Shown here: one piece after another, positions 1 to 8,880 of the stretch
How positions within the stretch are numbered: the stretch's first letter is position 1
Layout: each line of letters starts with the position of its first letter
Origin: JAFGCY01 sp964609245
Lineage (GTDB): Bacteria; 4484-113; JAFGCY01
Assembly (NCBI GenBank): GCA_964609245.1
Contig: CAZSSB010000014.1
Coordinates: 1 to 64,000 of the forward strand
DNA: 64,000 nt
Direction: 5' to 3'
Program-made: the position numbers and the translations under genes
The notes under the pieces: model-generated
The model's input: only the letters and a program-made list of their open reading frames with translations
The model's database searches: none
What the model was told of the DNA's origin: nothing

Positions 1-2128
1 CCTGCACCTGCTCTGCGCTCAGCCCCTGGACCTCGATGATCTCGGTGAGGCGCGGTTCGTGCGCGCGAATATAGTCCCAGGCATCGTTGACCTGCGCCGT
101 GTACTCCTCAATCCGGGCGCTAATGTATGCGCGCTGCTCGGCGGTTCTGTTCTGCCGCTGACTAATGTCTTCCCTGCATTTCTGGAGCGCCCCCTGGGCA
201 TCACGGTAGGTGCTCAGCGCCTTCTGCACCGCGGGATTATCGGACTGCACCTGGGCCTGCCTCAGCAGCTGCAGCAGGGGTACGCTCTTGGAGGACTGGA
301 CCGTGGTGAAAGCGTCCCGGTACTGGCCCAGTTCTGCCGCCAGCGTGGCTCTGAGCGCGCCGCACGCATACAGGTCTCTGGCCAGCCTGCCCTGCAGGCC
401 GGATTCCCAGGGGAATTGCCTGATCTGTGATCGGTAGTGATCAAACGCTCCAAGGAGATCAGCTTCGGCTGCAGACCATTGCTCTCGCTCGATATACATC
501 CTGGAACGGCCAACCAGCCACTCAGCTTCCTCATTGACCGCCCCGATCTCTGCTGCAATCTCGACTGCCTCGTCGTAGCACTCAAGTGCTGCCTCGGTCT
601 GGCCCAGTGCCCAATACGAGTCACCCATACTGTGAAGCACCTGTGCTTCCCCCCGCCGATCAGCAGCCTGGCGTGCGATTTTCAGGGCCTGTTCGTAGCA
701 GTCGAGAGCATCCTCAAAGCGCCGCTCGTGTGCGTAGACGATCCCAATGCCGTGGCGCACTTCGCCAATGCCTCGCTCACCCAGCCCACGCTGAACGGCT
801 ACCAGCGCCTCTTGGAGCTTCTCAAGAGCGATCTCATGCAGGCCCTGCTCGTCGTACACAACCCCGATGTTGTTGAGCAGATAGGCGCTGGCATCCTGCT
901 GACCCTGCTCACGGGCCAGCTGCAGAGCCTGTTCGAAGTAGTCTATCGCCGCGTCGTACAGGCCGAGCTCAGCGTAGATCACACCCATGCCGCCCAGCGC
1001 GCCGGCCTGGCCCCCCTGATCGCCCGCTGCTGCCATGACTCGCCGGCATCGCTCCAGGCACTCCAGTCCCTCAGCGTACTCGCCCAGATACCAGTGGACA
1101 CCGGCAATGCTGTATGCCAGGTCCCCCTCTCCGGACACATACTGCAACTCCTCCATGATGGTCAGGGACTGCCTGTAGTGCTTCATCGCTTCGGCGAACC
1201 AGCCCATGTCAGCACAGACGTCACCGATCCTCTTCAGCGCGTATGCTTCGCCGAAGCGGTCGCCCGGGTCACGGAAGAGCCTGAGCGCCGTATCGAGGTG
1301 CACCCGTGCAACGGCGGGCCGGTCAAGCTGCCGATAGACCCCGCCAGCCCAGTAACGAGCGTATCCCTCACCCGGCAGGGAACCAGCAGAGCCGTCCAGC
1401 ACCGCCACGTATCGATCGAGGTACTCGAGAACCTGCCTGGCGTTGCCTGGTGAGGTCACATCTCCGGTTTGGGAAGTAGCGCGGGAACCCAGAGCCAGGT
1501 CGCTTCCCCTGGCGATTGAGAGACTGCCGAGCTCAGGCTGATGGCGCCCGAATCCCTTCAGCGTGTCCCCGCCCCTGCGCAGTTCATCGAGTTCGCGTGG
1601 GAAGACCAGAGGCTTCTCGTCCGTTGGCACGGCTTCCTCGTAACCGGACTCGAGTCCCAGCTTCATCTGACAGAAACCCAGCAGGTCATAGCCTCTGCCC
1701 AACCACTCCCCCAGTCCGTGAGACTGCATCTCTTCGGTGAATGCGTCAAGGTACGTGATCGCCCTGACGGTCTCTCCCGACTCATCCAGGTTGTCGCACA
1801 ACTGGAAGAAGCAGTAAGCTGCACGTTCTGCATCTCCAAGGAGCAGGCTGGTGCAGCGGGCAAGAGCATACGCGTCAAAGGCCGCTCCGAAGTCCACAGT
1901 CCCTGACTTGGCGTCGCCTCTGGCCAGGCTGTCGGCTTCTGCGACCAGCTGGTCAAGGAGCTCCCCAAGCTGCGTGTCGCTGAACTCCTGCCATTCCAGG
2001 GGCAGGTCCGCGCGGGTCATCGGCCTGCGATTCAGCAACACAGCATCCTGCGGTTGCCACTGATCACGGGGCACCGGCCCGGAACATGCCACCAGCGCAG
2101 AGCATCCGAGCAGGATCAGCGCAGTCAT
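1..2128 (-). CDS. Exported TPR-CHAT lipoprotein, partial (3' end beyond left edge)
   Basis: An open frame of about 709 codons runs off the left edge, so the catalytic CHAT part is not visible. From ATG 2128 the N-terminus is hydrophobic and ends in a LVAC lipobox (Cys15), suggesting an envelope-anchored lipoprotein. An in-frame GTG at 2218 would add a more basic N-region and is an alternative start. A motif TRADLPLEWQEFSD near residue 38 matches the N-terminal motif of the three complete CHAT paralogues at 8881-18110. Roughly six or seven TPR-type repeats follow (repeat cores such as LNNIGVVYDEQGLHE), then a helical linker (AWDYIRAHEPRLTEIIEVQG) that directly precedes the CHAT domain in the paralogues. 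It is the last visible gene of the minus-strand cluster, 116 bp after the amidase. The CHAT assignment is inferred from the paralogues. Confidence 0.85.
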   Translation of the reverse strand, partial: MTALILLGCSALVACSGPVPRDQWQPQDAVLLNRRPMTRADLPLEWQEFSDTQLGELLDQLVAEADSLARGDAKSGTVDFGAAFDAYALARCTSLLLGDAERAAYCFFQLCDNLDESGETVRAITYLDAFTEEMQSHGLGEWLGRGYDLLGFCQMKLGLESGYEEAVPTDEKPLVFPRELDELRRGGDTLKGFGRHQPELGSLSIARGSDLALGSRATSQTGDVTSPGNARQVLEYLDRYVAVLDGSAGSLPGEGYARYWAGGVYRQLDRPAVARVHLDTALRLFRDPGDRFGEAYALKRIGDVCADMGWFAEAMKHYRQSLTIMEELQYVSGEGDLAYSIAGVHWYLGEYAEGLECLERCRRVMAAAGDQGGQAGALGGMGVIYAELGLYDAAIDYFEQALQLAREQGQQDASAYLLNNIGVVYDEQGLHEIALEKLQEALVAVQRGLGERGIGEVRHGIGIVYAHERRFEDALDCYEQALKIARQAADRRGEAQVLHSMGDSYWALGQTEAALECYDEAVEIAAEIGAVNEEAEWLVGRSRMYIEREQWSAAEADLLGAFDHYRSQIRQFPWESGLQGRLARDLYACGALRATLAAELGQYRDAFTTVQSSKSVPLLQLLRQAQVQSDNPAVQKALSTYRDAQGALQKCREDISQRQNRTAEQRAYISARIEEYTAQVNDAWDYIRAHEPRLTEIIEVQGLSAEQVQ

Positions 2129-2244
2129 TGCAGCCCTGAGGATGAGTCTGACCGGAGAGGATCCTGATGCCGCGCGTTTACAGGGCCGGTAGCCCGGGCG
2201 CCGAAGTCCACACTTCACAGCTGATACGAGCGATCCCCGCATGC

Positions 2245-3261
2245 TTACTCAAGAGCCTGTGTATAGCGAAGCGGCCACTGTACATCCTCGGCCGCGCCCT
2301 CCTGCGGCTCGGGCAGGAGTCCCTGCTCCAGGTACAGCACGATGCCGTCTGCAACCGCCTCACTGATCTCACGCAAGACCTCTTCGCGCATCACATACTC
2401 GGAATCCCGAGCTGAACTCAGGAATGCCAGCTCCAGCAGTACAGCTGGCTGCACCGCATATACGAACCCGTAGATTGGCCTGTCGAAGCGACGGATGCCC
2501 AGGTCGGGCGTCTCCATGACCTCGCCGAGCTGCTGATGAATCGCCTCGGCCGCAGCCAGGCTGGATCGCCGAAGAGCGCCATCTTCGTCGACCCTGCTCT
2601 GGTCGTTGTACCAGGTGGAAAAGCCTCTCAACTCCGGGTCACTGCTGCCGTCGAAATGAACCCTCACAAACAGCTCCGCACCGTGCTGTGCTGCGAAATC
2701 CGCACGCATTCTGTTGTTCGCTTCCTGATCATGCCCCGCGTAATCGACGTCAAACCACGGATGCTCGTAGTCACGAGTGCTGTAGGTCGGCACACCGCGG
2801 CGACGCAGTGCAGCCATGATCCACATGCTGTAGTCAAGGGTCACTTCGTGTTCATGCACCGTCCTCCCATCCAACTGAGCTGCTGAACCATGACCCGTGA
2901 TCCTGAGGTTCACGTCACGTGTGCCATGTCCCGGGTCAATGACAACCACGGGATACATGCTCTCAGCCGGATTGTCGGGCATCGGCGAGATCGGCAGGAT
3001 GCCCGTCACTCCCTCAGGCTGCAGCTGTGCTTCCTCCTCCCCGCCTGCAGTGCCTGGTGTCGCCTGGTCTGCACTCCTCCCAGTGGACGAACCTGCTGCA
3101 CTGACCTCGTCTGGTTCCAGCTGCACCTGCTGAACGCGTGGCACCGTCGATGCCTGAACAGGCTGGTCGTCTTGCTCACTGGCTGCCTTCCGAACGCACC
3201 CGGAGCAGGTACCGAGCACCAGAAGCAGTCCCAACCCCAACACCGCGCCTGAGGAACTCAC
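2245..3261 (-). CDS. N-acetylmuramoyl-L-alanine amidase (Amidase_3) lipoprotein
   Basis: This 338-residue protein has a signal peptide ending in LGTCSGC, so it is probably a lipoprotein, followed by a disordered Gln/Glu/Ser-rich linker to about residue 95. The rest is an Amidase_3 zinc amidase: DPGHG at 109-113 (His ligand), the HEHEVT Glu ligand near 137-139, RVHFDG His202, and a C-terminal LLELAFLSS with the catalytic Glu. The family cleaves the amide bond between MurNAc and the stem peptide, which would act on peptidoglycan in the periplasm. The start is a GTG overlapping the TGA of the upstream caspase gene (GTGA), with a GGGAGGAG Shine-Dalgarno inside that gene, so the two are probably translationally coupled. 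Coupling of a wall hydrolase to a caspase-like protein is the notable feature. Confidence 0.9.
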   Translation of the reverse strand: MSSSGAVLGLGLLLVLGTCSGCVRKAASEQDDQPVQASTVPRVQQVQLEPDEVSAAGSSTGRSADQATPGTAGGEEEAQLQPEGVTGILPISPMPDNPAESMYPVVVIDPGHGTRDVNLRITGHGSAAQLDGRTVHEHEVTLDYSMWIMAALRRRGVPTYSTRDYEHPWFDVDYAGHDQEANNRMRADFAAQHGAELFVRVHFDGSSDPELRGFSTWYNDQSRVDEDGALRRSSLAAAEAIHQQLGEVMETPDLGIRRFDRPIYGFVYAVQPAVLLELAFLSSARDSEYVMREEVLREISEAVADGIVLYLEQGLLPEPQEGAAEDVQWPLRYTQALE

Positions 3262-5750
3262 CTTCTCTCCTCCCTGAGCCTCACTAGCAGATCGTAGTTG
3301 GCCCGCTCGAAGTCATTCAGCAGCTCCAGGTATGCCCGGCTGTCATCGTATGCGCCGTTGCTCGTTACAGGATACAGCGGGTCTTCCTCGTACCAGGATT
3401 GCTCCTGGAAGTGCCGGCGCCACTTCTCAAAAGCGAATCCACGTCCATGACGCGCCAGTACTTCGTTGACTGCCAGGGCTAGCTGGTCTGCCGTAAAGGA
3501 CTCCAACTCGGACTCATCGTAGTAACGAGTGTGTGTGTCCAGGAAGAAGCCGCCTTCAGGCAGCGCTGCCGCAGACATTTCTTGGTACGCCGTCGCTTTC
3601 TCATCCTCTCCGAGCAGGTCGCAAAGCGAGCTCATATCAGCGAGTATGCGAGACTCTCGCTCGGCATCGGCAAGCTCACGACTTACCGTCAGCGCCTGCT
3701 CGAAATAGTCAAGTGCCTGGTCCGGTTCCCCCAGCGACACATGCGTTTGACCGATGCTGTGGAGCAGTTCACCTTCAGTGGCAAGGTCGCCAGTATCGCG
3801 ACACTCGTCAAGCTGTTGCTGAAACTCCGTAAGCTCCTGACGGTAGGGCCGCAGCACTGCTGCTTGTTTCCTGACTGCCAGGACGATGGGCGCAGCCGAC
3901 ATAGCCCCCTCAACCGTCGGCGCGGCGGGCAACTGGTCGACACCGGTAGTTGAACCCAGCGTAGTCATCTCAGCAACGAGGGCCTGATGCAGCGAGCCGA
4001 ACGTCATCGTGCCATCCGCGCCGAAGGCGCTGTCCTTCAGGGTTTCAAGAAGGGCATACGTGAAAACCCCGTGCTCCAACGTGAAAACCCCGTCCTCCTG
4101 GGGGGGGACCTCGAAGCCGGGGCTGCCTGGGGCCGAGCCCAGGATAATCCCGATGCGCTTTTCATGGCCGGAGCGGTCATCACCAATCGTGTGGGTAGCT
4201 GAGGCACTCGAGCAGTCGCAGTCTAGTAACAGCACCAGGTTGCCGCATGCGGAATCGCGCACATCATCTATGATCTGTCCCAGACTGAGTGCGCGGGACT
4301 CCACCCGCGGGTCAAACTCGCCATCATAGGGAACCAGGCAATCTTCGCCGTCCAGGCTCAGCGCGTGACCGGAGAAGAAGAACAGCACAGTGCCGTTGCC
4401 TGATTTCTTCAGGCCTTGCAGTGCATTGCGGATATTCAAGTGTGTCGCTTCGCTGCCAGTCAACAGGCTCACGCGATGAGCGAGAAGCCCACAGTCACGC
4501 ACCAGAGCATCACGGACAGCGTGCGCATCGCTCTCAGCGTAGCGCAAATCCGGGGCGTACTCTGACTGGTAGTCGTTAATCCCAACAACAAGCGCCGAAT
4601 TAGCTGGTTGAATGCACACTGAGGGATCCACCGTAACCTCGGTGGCCACCCCCGACGCATCGTTAACAGAACCTCCACTCGGCAAATCTCGCTTTGGCGG
4701 ATGTGTGACTTCTCTCTCCCCCAGAACGATGGTCCCTGACAAGCCAGTCGGAATCACCCTCTCAGGTGTCTGCGAGTATCCCACCTGGAAGGACAGCTGC
4801 TTCATGCTCGTCAGGACAGCTTCGTAAAGGCTGTCGTAGGTGATCCTGCCCTTAGGGTCGACAGCCTTGCCGGCCATCGCACTGAGCAGGGCTTGTGTGA
4901 ACAGGCCGTGATCCAGCTCAGGAGGTTCATGAGACAGCTCATTGAACTTCGTACCGAAGATGACCCCCATTCCATGACCATCGCCATCCGTTTCGATCGA
5001 GCCCCAATCAGGCTCAACGAAACCTGTTTCCTGCTCCCCGCCCGAGCCTCTTGCCGTGGAGGCGATGTTTCCCCGGCAAGCGTCGATGAGCATAACCTGA
5101 CGTTCGAATCCGCTGGCAGCCAGCAGGCGGTACACATCGTCGAGACAGATGTTGCGGTCCGCGTAGTCCGGATCCAGTTCGCCGTCGTAAGGGATGAGGT
5201 AGTCACGGCCGTTGAACACCTGACCGTGGCCCGAGAAGAAGAACACAACGGTTCCGGTGTTCAGGTCACAGAGACCGTGCAGCGCATTGTGGATCCGCCT
5301 ATATATTGCGTCTGGCCCCAGCAATGAAACAACCACGTCGGGATTGAACCCGCAGTCTTCCACCAGCGCGTTCTTCACCGCCTCGGCGTCGCCTTCCGCC
5401 TTCTCGAGATCACGTATTCCTTCGGAGTCGCGGTAGTTGATGCCTATGACAATGGCGGCGTTGTCGGGCTGCGGCTTGACTGTGTACTGGACGGCATCCC
5501 CCGATTCGGACGTCTCTGCAACGGTTGACGAGCGCTGAGCAGCAGGCTTCTGCTCCCCCTGGTCTGGCTTGTGGCACGCGGCCAGGCACAGGAACAGAGC
5601 CAGGAGCAGGCAGAGCGAGACGGCCAACCTACGCAACCGATGGACAGCTGCACATGTACTCGCGACTCCGCACCAGTCTCGCAGCTTCAGGACCGCGGCA
5701 GCGCCTGCAGCCAACGCATGTCCGACACTCATACCCCTGAACCTACCCAT
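3258..5750 (-). CDS. Lipoprotein with two caspase-like (C14) domains, TPRs and YARHG domain
   Basis: An 830-residue protein. After a long N-terminus comes a hydrophobic segment ending LCLAAC (lipobox-like). Caspase-like domain 1 (about 75-300) has the His in SGHGQ (near 173) and the Cys in LIDACRG (near 222), so it looks catalytically intact. Domain 2 (about 360-600) keeps His in FFFSGHA (near 462), but the Cys loop reads LLLDCDCSS (near 509) without the usual DxCR/H-x-G, so its activity is doubtful. Two TPR repeats follow (near 680-740). The C-terminus contains NEVLARHGRGF and FQEQSWYEED, a YARHG-domain signature. The chosen ATG 5750 has an AGAGGTG Shine-Dalgarno 5 nt upstream, although this leaves about 50 residues before the hydrophobic stretch. 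It is translationally coupled to the amidase. Substrates are unknown; bacterial C14 members often cleave after Arg/Lys. Confidence 0.88.
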   Translation of the reverse strand: MGRFRGMSVGHALAAGAAAVLKLRDWCGVASTCAAVHRLRRLAVSLCLLLALFLCLAACHKPDQGEQKPAAQRSSTVAETSESGDAVQYTVKPQPDNAAIVIGINYRDSEGIRDLEKAEGDAEAVKNALVEDCGFNPDVVVSLLGPDAIYRRIHNALHGLCDLNTGTVVFFFSGHGQVFNGRDYLIPYDGELDPDYADRNICLDDVYRLLAASGFERQVMLIDACRGNIASTARGSGGEQETGFVEPDWGSIETDGDGHGMGVIFGTKFNELSHEPPELDHGLFTQALLSAMAGKAVDPKGRITYDSLYEAVLTSMKQLSFQVGYSQTPERVIPTGLSGTIVLGEREVTHPPKRDLPSGGSVNDASGVATEVTVDPSVCIQPANSALVVGINDYQSEYAPDLRYAESDAHAVRDALVRDCGLLAHRVSLLTGSEATHLNIRNALQGLKKSGNGTVLFFFSGHALSLDGEDCLVPYDGEFDPRVESRALSLGQIIDDVRDSACGNLVLLLDCDCSSASATHTIGDDRSGHEKRIGIILGSAPGSPGFEVPPQEDGVFTLEHGVFTYALLETLKDSAFGADGTMTFGSLHQALVAEMTTLGSTTGVDQLPAAPTVEGAMSAAPIVLAVRKQAAVLRPYRQELTEFQQQLDECRDTGDLATEGELLHSIGQTHVSLGEPDQALDYFEQALTVSRELADAERESRILADMSSLCDLLGEDEKATAYQEMSAAALPEGGFFLDTHTRYYDESELESFTADQLALAVNEVLARHGRGFAFEKWRRHFQEQSWYEEDPLYPVTSNGAYDDSRAYLELLNDFERANYDLLVRLREERR

Positions 5751-5761
5751 ATCGTCACCTC

Positions 5762-5839
5762 TTATGGATGCCACTCCAGCGAGCAATCCTTGACCAATTG
5801 CTGCGCAATCCCCTCGTGTTCAGGCATTGTACCGAACAA
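5762..5839 (-). CDS. Possible 25-aa leader-type ORF upstream of the caspase gene
   Basis: A TTG-initiated 25-codon frame (internal MPEHEGIAQQLVKD, ending LEWHP) lies 11 bp upstream of the caspase-gene start and 11 bp after the preceding 42-aa ORF. An AGGTGAT Shine-Dalgarno-like sequence sits about 3 nt before the TTG. It could be a coupling or leader peptide, or chance: 25 codons without a stop is weak evidence in high-GC DNA. No family is recognised. Confidence 0.25.
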   Translation of the reverse strand: MFGTMPEHEGIAQQLVKDCSLEWHP

Positions 5840-5850
5840 CTGATCACCTG

Positions 5851-5979
5851 TTACAGGACAACTCCTCTGCCAGCACCTGTACTGGCAGCGGCAACAGCGA
5901 GCCCGGCGGCGCCCAGCAGAGCGACGACCACCAGGAAAACAACCCAGCTTCTGACTGCGATTCGGTCTTCAGCAACCAC
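5851..5979 (-). CDS. Predicted 42-aa single-pass membrane peptide
   Basis: A GTG-initiated frame of 42 codons has a strong Shine-Dalgarno GGGAGGAAGACA immediately upstream, the same block that precedes the CHAT gene at 14350. The peptide has a charged N-terminus (AEDRIAVR) followed by an uninterrupted hydrophobic stretch of about 22 residues (WVVFLVVVALLGAAG) and a short Gly/Arg tail, consistent with one membrane span, N-in. It lies between the CHASE2 cyclase and the double-caspase gene. The function is unknown; by position it may belong to this cluster. The case rests on the ribosome site and the composition; homologues in the same position would settle it. Confidence 0.55.
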   Translation of the reverse strand: MVAEDRIAVRSWVVFLVVVALLGAAGLAVAAASTGAGRGVVL

Positions 5980-6037
5980 TGTCTTCCTCCCATGCTGCGA
6001 TCCGTGCAACGCTCGCACGGGGCAGCCATGATCCCGA

Positions 6038-6057
6038 GGGCGCAGCGCTCAGCGCCC
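6038..6057 (-). terminator. GC hairpin just after the cyclase stop codon
   Basis: A six-base-pair inverted repeat (GGGCGC/GCGCCC, 8-nt loop) begins 5 bp after the cyclase stop codon on the minus strand. There is no T-tract, so it could be a weak or factor-assisted terminator, or an mRNA-processing stem that separates the cyclase from the downstream caspase/amidase genes. Confidence 0.3.
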
Positions 6058-6062
6058 CGGCC

Positions 6063-7913
6063 TCAGTCAAACGCGAAAAGCCTAGCCTGCGCGTGTCCTC
6101 GAATCGGCACCTCGCCCAGTTCACGCGCCGCAGTCGCAGTCTCGGCATCCAGCAGCGCCACCAGTTCCGCGGTCGCAACGATCGCCACGCCGCGCTGCTT
6201 ACAGACGTCCTGCAGCCGCGAAGCGAGGTTTACTGAGTCCCCGATCACCGTGAAGTCCAGCTTGGCCCGGGAGCCGACGTTGCCGCCGACGATCTCGCCG
6301 TAGTGCAGGCCGACGCCGATGCTCAGGCTGGCCTGCCCCGTGTCCGGCCGCGGCAGCGCGCTCGCGGCCCGCACCATCTCGCGCGCGCAGGCCAGGCCGG
6401 CCGCCGCCGGATGCGGCAGCTCCTCCGGATAGCCGAACACCACCAGCGCGCCGTCGCCGATGAACTTGTCCACCCAGCCGCCATGGCGCGTGACGATCTC
6501 CGTCATCGCGTCGTGATAGCGGGTCAGAAACGCCACCACCTCGGCGGGAGGCAGTCCCTGAGTGAACGTCGTGAAGCCACGGATGTCGGCAAACATCACC
6601 ACCGCCCGGCAGCGTTCACCCGCCAGCAGGCTCTCGCCGCGCTCCTCGACGATGCGCTGCAGCGCCCGCCGGCTGACATAGCGCCGGAAGTAGTCGGCGA
6701 CGCGCCGGCGCTCGCGGTCGATCAGCGTGAACCGCACCACGCGCACCAGGCCTGAGCCGATGACCAGCACCAGCAGCAACGCGCCGGGCGCCAGTCTGAG
6801 ATCCGCCAGGAACGCCGCGTAGGAACCGGCGAGGATGCCTGCCGCCAGCACCAGATCCGTCGCGACGCTCAGCGGCGGCGCCAGGCGCAGCACCGCGATC
6901 GCCGACAACAGCAGGAGCAGCGCGGCCAGCAGGACCAGCGTCCAGCCCGAAATCGACTTCAGCTCCCGGCCCGTATACACCGTGTCCGCGACGTTGGCCA
7001 GCAGCTCCACGCCACTCATCCGCTGCCGGCGATCGCGGCCGGCATAGGGCGTGACAAAGATGTCGTCCGGCTGTTGCCACTTCCCGATGAAGACGGTCCT
7101 GCCCCGCCACTGGCTGCTGAGCTTCTCAAGCTCCTCGCCCTCGGCACTGAGGACATCCAGGTAGCTCAGGTGCGGATAGGTGTTCGGCGGGCCGGTGTAG
7201 TTGATGAACACCGACTCCGGCCCGGTGCTGTCCGCTTCGGCCAGCTCCAGTGTGCCGCGGCTGGCGTGGGTTGCTGCCAGACCGGGCAGCGACGGCAGGG
7301 CCGCCGGCGATCCGCCCTGCGCCGGAAGCAGAGTGCCGAACTCCCGCACCGCCTTGTCACCCGACTCCTCGGCGAACAGGTTGACGAATCCAAGGACCTC
7401 ATCCCCGCCCGCGGGCTCGCGGAGTTCATCGCGTGGCAGCTGCAGCTCGCCCCCGCGAACGTAGCAGGCGAGAAACACCGGACAGTCGTACTCATACCGC
7501 GCCTCGGCGATCGCGGTGCCCATCGCGGCGAAGCTCTCGTATTCCAGGCGTCGGGCCAGCCGTTCCTGCTCGGTCTGAAGGAATCCCTCGCCATCGATCT
7601 CCGGAGCGAACATGTCCAGAGCAATGCCCCTGGCCCCCCCCTGCGCGAGCTTCCTGATCACCTCGGCGTGGTACCAGCCCCAGTAGAACGTAGCCAGTGG
7701 CAGCGCGCTGTGGGTGGCGTCATCCATGCCGACGACCACGAATGCGTCGCTGACAGCCCGCGGCCCGCGCAGCTCGAAAAACGTGCATTCGAGACGTGCA
7801 TCCAGCCACTCCCCCGCCACGGAATGGCGCAGCCACGCGGTCGCTGCAGCCAGCACCAGCAGCACCAGCCAGATGAGGAGGAGCACGAGCGTTCTCAACC
7901 TGCTGCCACTCAT
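6063..7913 (-). CDS. CHASE2-domain adenylate cyclase (class III), membrane protein
   Basis: A 616-residue membrane protein. TM1 (about 8-28) is followed by an extracytoplasmic CHASE2 sensor (about 30-295), three closely spaced TM helices (about 305-390) and a class III nucleotide cyclase domain (about 430-600). The two metal-binding Asp are in FADIRGFT (near 442) and FIGDGALVVFG (near 488); the Lys of DKFIGD and the TVIGDSVNLASR segment fit an adenylate rather than guanylate cyclase. The predicted reaction is ATP to cAMP plus PPi at the inner membrane, controlled by an external or periplasmic signal through CHASE2. The ATG overlaps the upstream stop (ATGA), so it is translationally coupled to the 315-aa exported protein. 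CHASE2 and CHAT genes also co-occur in cyanobacterial loci; here they share an exported-protease cluster. Confidence 0.93.
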   Translation of the reverse strand: MSGSRLRTLVLLLIWLVLLVLAAATAWLRHSVAGEWLDARLECTFFELRGPRAVSDAFVVVGMDDATHSALPLATFYWGWYHAEVIRKLAQGGARGIALDMFAPEIDGEGFLQTEQERLARRLEYESFAAMGTAIAEARYEYDCPVFLACYVRGGELQLPRDELREPAGGDEVLGFVNLFAEESGDKAVREFGTLLPAQGGSPAALPSLPGLAATHASRGTLELAEADSTGPESVFINYTGPPNTYPHLSYLDVLSAEGEELEKLSSQWRGRTVFIGKWQQPDDIFVTPYAGRDRRQRMSGVELLANVADTVYTGRELKSISGWTLVLLAALLLLLSAIAVLRLAPPLSVATDLVLAAGILAGSYAAFLADLRLAPGALLLVLVIGSGLVRVVRFTLIDRERRRVADYFRRYVSRRALQRIVEERGESLLAGERCRAVVMFADIRGFTTFTQGLPPAEVVAFLTRYHDAMTEIVTRHGGWVDKFIGDGALVVFGYPEELPHPAAAGLACAREMVRAASALPRPDTGQASLSIGVGLHYGEIVGGNVGSRAKLDFTVIGDSVNLASRLQDVCKQRGVAIVATAELVALLDAETATAARELGEVPIRGHAQARLFAFD

Positions 7914-8857
7914 TGGCCCTCCGCGGAGTTAAGCCGCCGCAACTGCTCGGTCGCGGCCATCGCTTCCCAGTCCATGCCGTAATACTGGCAGACGCTGATC
8001 AGGTAGGCCAGATCGGCGGCGCTGCCGTGCTCGCCGAGCGCTGCCGCCACATCGCGCTGATAGATGCCACAGCCGTAGAGTGCGGTCCGTACATCCCGCC
8101 AGTCCGCAATGCTCAGTACCGAAAACTGGCAGCGCTCCGGTTCCGGGCCGTCCTCGCCGGCCACCGTCCAGGTGTACTGCTCGCCCGGCCGTACCCACAC
8201 CAGGCAGCCGCTGCAGTTCGACTTCAGCACATGCTGAAGCTCCTGCCGTCCGGCGGACTCCAGCGCGACGGTCAGTGTTGCACTCGGCCCCAGATAGGAC
8301 CAGGCCAGCGCCGTGCGACCAGGGGGCACCGCCGTGTCGACCGGATGCAGCGCAACGGGTGCAATCATCGGATCGCCTCTGATCACCGGGCCGGCCATCT
8401 GGGCATCCTCCCGGTCCCCAACGATGAGCACCTGCTCAAACGCCTCGACCTGCTCGATGACCGGCGGGGTGTCGCCGGGCTCGACGACCGTGATCCCGGC
8501 TTCCTCGATCCGCAGCCGGCACGCACCGTAGTGCTGTTGCCGGGTCGCGTCGCGATAGCTGAGCAGCAGCACCGAGGCCGCCGGCGGAATCACCAGCTCA
8601 TCACCGGCGAAGAGGTATGGCAGCAGCATGGCTGCGATCTCGACTTCCTGCAGCACCGGTGATTCCTCCGCCGGGGCCGCTGCCGTCTCGAACAGCCTGA
8701 CGGGGGCCTCGCCGCCCCGCACCAGCAGGAGCCTGCCAAGCGCCTCCTGCGGCTGATCCAGCAACTCCCGGGGCTGCTCGCCGCGGGCGGCCGTACAAAT
8801 GGCTGCAAGTCCCACACCCAGCAGGACCGTCACCACTCTGACTACGCTCTGGCTCAT
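7910..8857 (-). CDS. Exported protein, FecR-like plus Ig/FN3-like segments (unknown function)
   Basis: A 315-residue protein with a signal peptide (MSQSVVRVVTVLLGVGLAA..., cleavage near ARG-EQ). Residues of about 75-120 (AGDELVIPPAASVLLLSYRD) resemble the short beta-rich FecR-type fold in which a small domain displays a 'VPxGASV.LxY' motif. The middle segment (ALAWSYLGPSATLTV ... PGEQYTWTVAG, about 185-255) resembles an Ig/FN3-like sandwich. The C-terminal 50 residues are helical. These assignments are by eye and uncertain. It sits 23 bp after a CHAT gene and overlaps the CHASE2 cyclase start, so it is probably a periplasmic partner of that operon. A GGGAG Shine-Dalgarno lies about 10 nt before ATG 8857. 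Confidence 0.8.
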   Translation of the reverse strand: MSQSVVRVVTVLLGVGLAAICTAARGEQPRELLDQPQEALGRLLLVRGGEAPVRLFETAAAPAEESPVLQEVEIAAMLLPYLFAGDELVIPPAASVLLLSYRDATRQQHYGACRLRIEEAGITVVEPGDTPPVIEQVEAFEQVLIVGDREDAQMAGPVIRGDPMIAPVALHPVDTAVPPGRTALAWSYLGPSATLTVALESAGRQELQHVLKSNCSGCLVWVRPGEQYTWTVAGEDGPEPERCQFSVLSIADWRDVRTALYGCGIYQRDVAAALGEHGSAADLAYLISVCQYYGMDWEAMAATEQLRRLNSAEGQ

Positions 8858-8880
8858 AAGCGATCAACTCCCGACCAGCT

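Noticed and set aside
437..1453. 338-codon plus-strand open frame
   Set aside because: Antisense of the partial TPR-CHAT gene; the minus frame shows TPR motifs and a lipobox.
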